Source of the DNA: an uncultured Bacilli bacterium
GTDB taxonomy: Bacteria; Bacillota_I; Bacilli_A; RF39; UBA660
NCBI GenBank assembly: GCA_934167665.1
Contig: CAKPLN010000006.1
Span: 1-64,000 of the forward strand
Direction of reading: 5' to 3'
Length of the DNA stretch: 64,000 nucleotides
The number at the start of each line of letters is the position of its first letter. Within the stretch, counting starts at the first letter, position 1. The notes below the pieces were generated by a model. It had not been told where the DNA came from, ran no database searches, and was given only the letters and a program-made list of their open reading frames with translations. The position numbers were made by a program, and so were the translations under genes. Shown one piece after another: positions 63,748 through 64,000 of the stretch.

Positions 63748-64000
63748 ATGAATGATAATGTAACTATAAATAATAAAAATATAGCTAATTATATTATGTT
63801 TAAATTAGATAAAACTACTAATAGTTTTTCAACTGATGAACTATGTCAAATAACTGAATTAGTTATAGATTATAATAATGAAAATGAAAGTAATTTTGTA
63901 TTCTTAAATGAATTATTAAAATTAACTGAATTAAAAAAATTAACATTAAGACATGGTTACATATATAACTCTGATTATAATGTGTTATTAAGATTAACTA
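63748..64000 (+). CDS. Start of a leucine-rich-repeat-like protein (partial, cut by the window)
   Basis: An open frame of at least 84 codons runs off the right edge. After a polar N-terminus it shows LRR-like spacing: 'ITELVIDYNNENES', 'LNELLKLTELKKLTLRHGYI'. No signal peptide is visible. The ribosome-binding site (GGTGATTG) is weak. It may be related to the LRR remnant upstream or be an unrelated cytosolic LRR protein. Confidence 0.6.
   Translation, partial: MNDNVTINNKNIANYIMFKLDKTTNSFSTDELCQITELVIDYNNENESNFVFLNELLKLTELKKLTLRHGYIYNSDYNVLLRLT

Noticed and set aside
1..64000. CRISPR arrays, tRNA or rRNA genes, insertion sequences
   Set aside because: None found by reading; no regularly spaced repeats, cloverleaf genes or transposase motifs were seen.

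Overview
The window is a low-GC (roughly 28-30% by eye) chromosomal segment of a Gram-positive-type bacterium, most likely an uncultured gut Bacillota/Bacilli lineage near the RF39/Erysipelotrichia-Mollicutes branch. Reasons: GatCAB amidotransferase, an LTA-synthase-like protein, LCP and PASTA wall proteins, DUF2935, FemAB-type and TSCPD proteins, AT-rich codon use, and TGA used as an ordinary stop (for example at 8525-8527). Taxonomy is inference.

Layout. 0-1.9 kb: tail of a structured RNA with terminator, then a broken HExxH metallopeptidase gene. 1.9-5.1 kb: gatCAB. 5.1-11.3 kb: membrane-anchored proteins, a solute-binding/GGDEF-like receptor with an altered active-site motif, a YihY/BrkB membrane protein and an LtaS-like synthase. 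11.4-23.4 kb: cell-wall proteins (LCP-PASTA protein, a 1251-residue glucosaminidase, a kinase-less PASTA protein) plus pilin-like gene copy 1. 23.6-32.2 kb: a surface-polysaccharide locus with a polymerase-GT4 fusion, GT2 enzymes, a GtrB-like enzyme and an ABC exporter. 32.3-35.3 kb: pilin-like copies 2 and 3 in tandem. 35.5-44.7 kb: a capsule operon with capE-capF-capG (UDP-N-acetyl-L-fucosamine) and several glycosyltransferases. 44.8-54.4 kb: lipid kinase, FemX-like, TSCPD, LiaF-like, acyltransferase, DUF2974, P-type ATPase and FabG-like genes. 54.4-58.4 kb: a partly decayed two-component/ABC-transporter island holding a secreted-protein gene and an intact ABC operon. 58.5-64 kb: DUF2935, DUF218, metallophosphatase, pilin-like copy 4, remnants of a BspA-type leucine-rich-repeat gene, a Nudix hydrolase and the start of an LRR gene.

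The most interesting system is the dispersed family of four prepilin-like genes (17.5, 32.3, 33.9 and 61.2 kb). Each has a class III prepilin signal, a nearly invariant stalk, a DUF6273-like C-terminal domain and a last segment of 126-129 bp that differs strongly between copies. In copies 1, 3 and 4, 13 of the variable codons keep a constant T or C in the third position while the first two bases change, exactly what a diversity-generating retroelement (DGR) leaves when AAY template codons are copied with adenine mutagenesis. The segment is 43-51% GC in an AT-rich genome, ends in an invariant GC-rich block, and in copies 1 and 4 is followed by a conserved roughly 135-nt module with a 7-8 bp hairpin. 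No reverse transcriptase or template repeat is visible here, so the retroelement would have to act in trans from elsewhere. The hypothesis is that the cell displays pilus-like or wall-associated proteins with hypervariable lectin-like tips, next to its polysaccharide loci.
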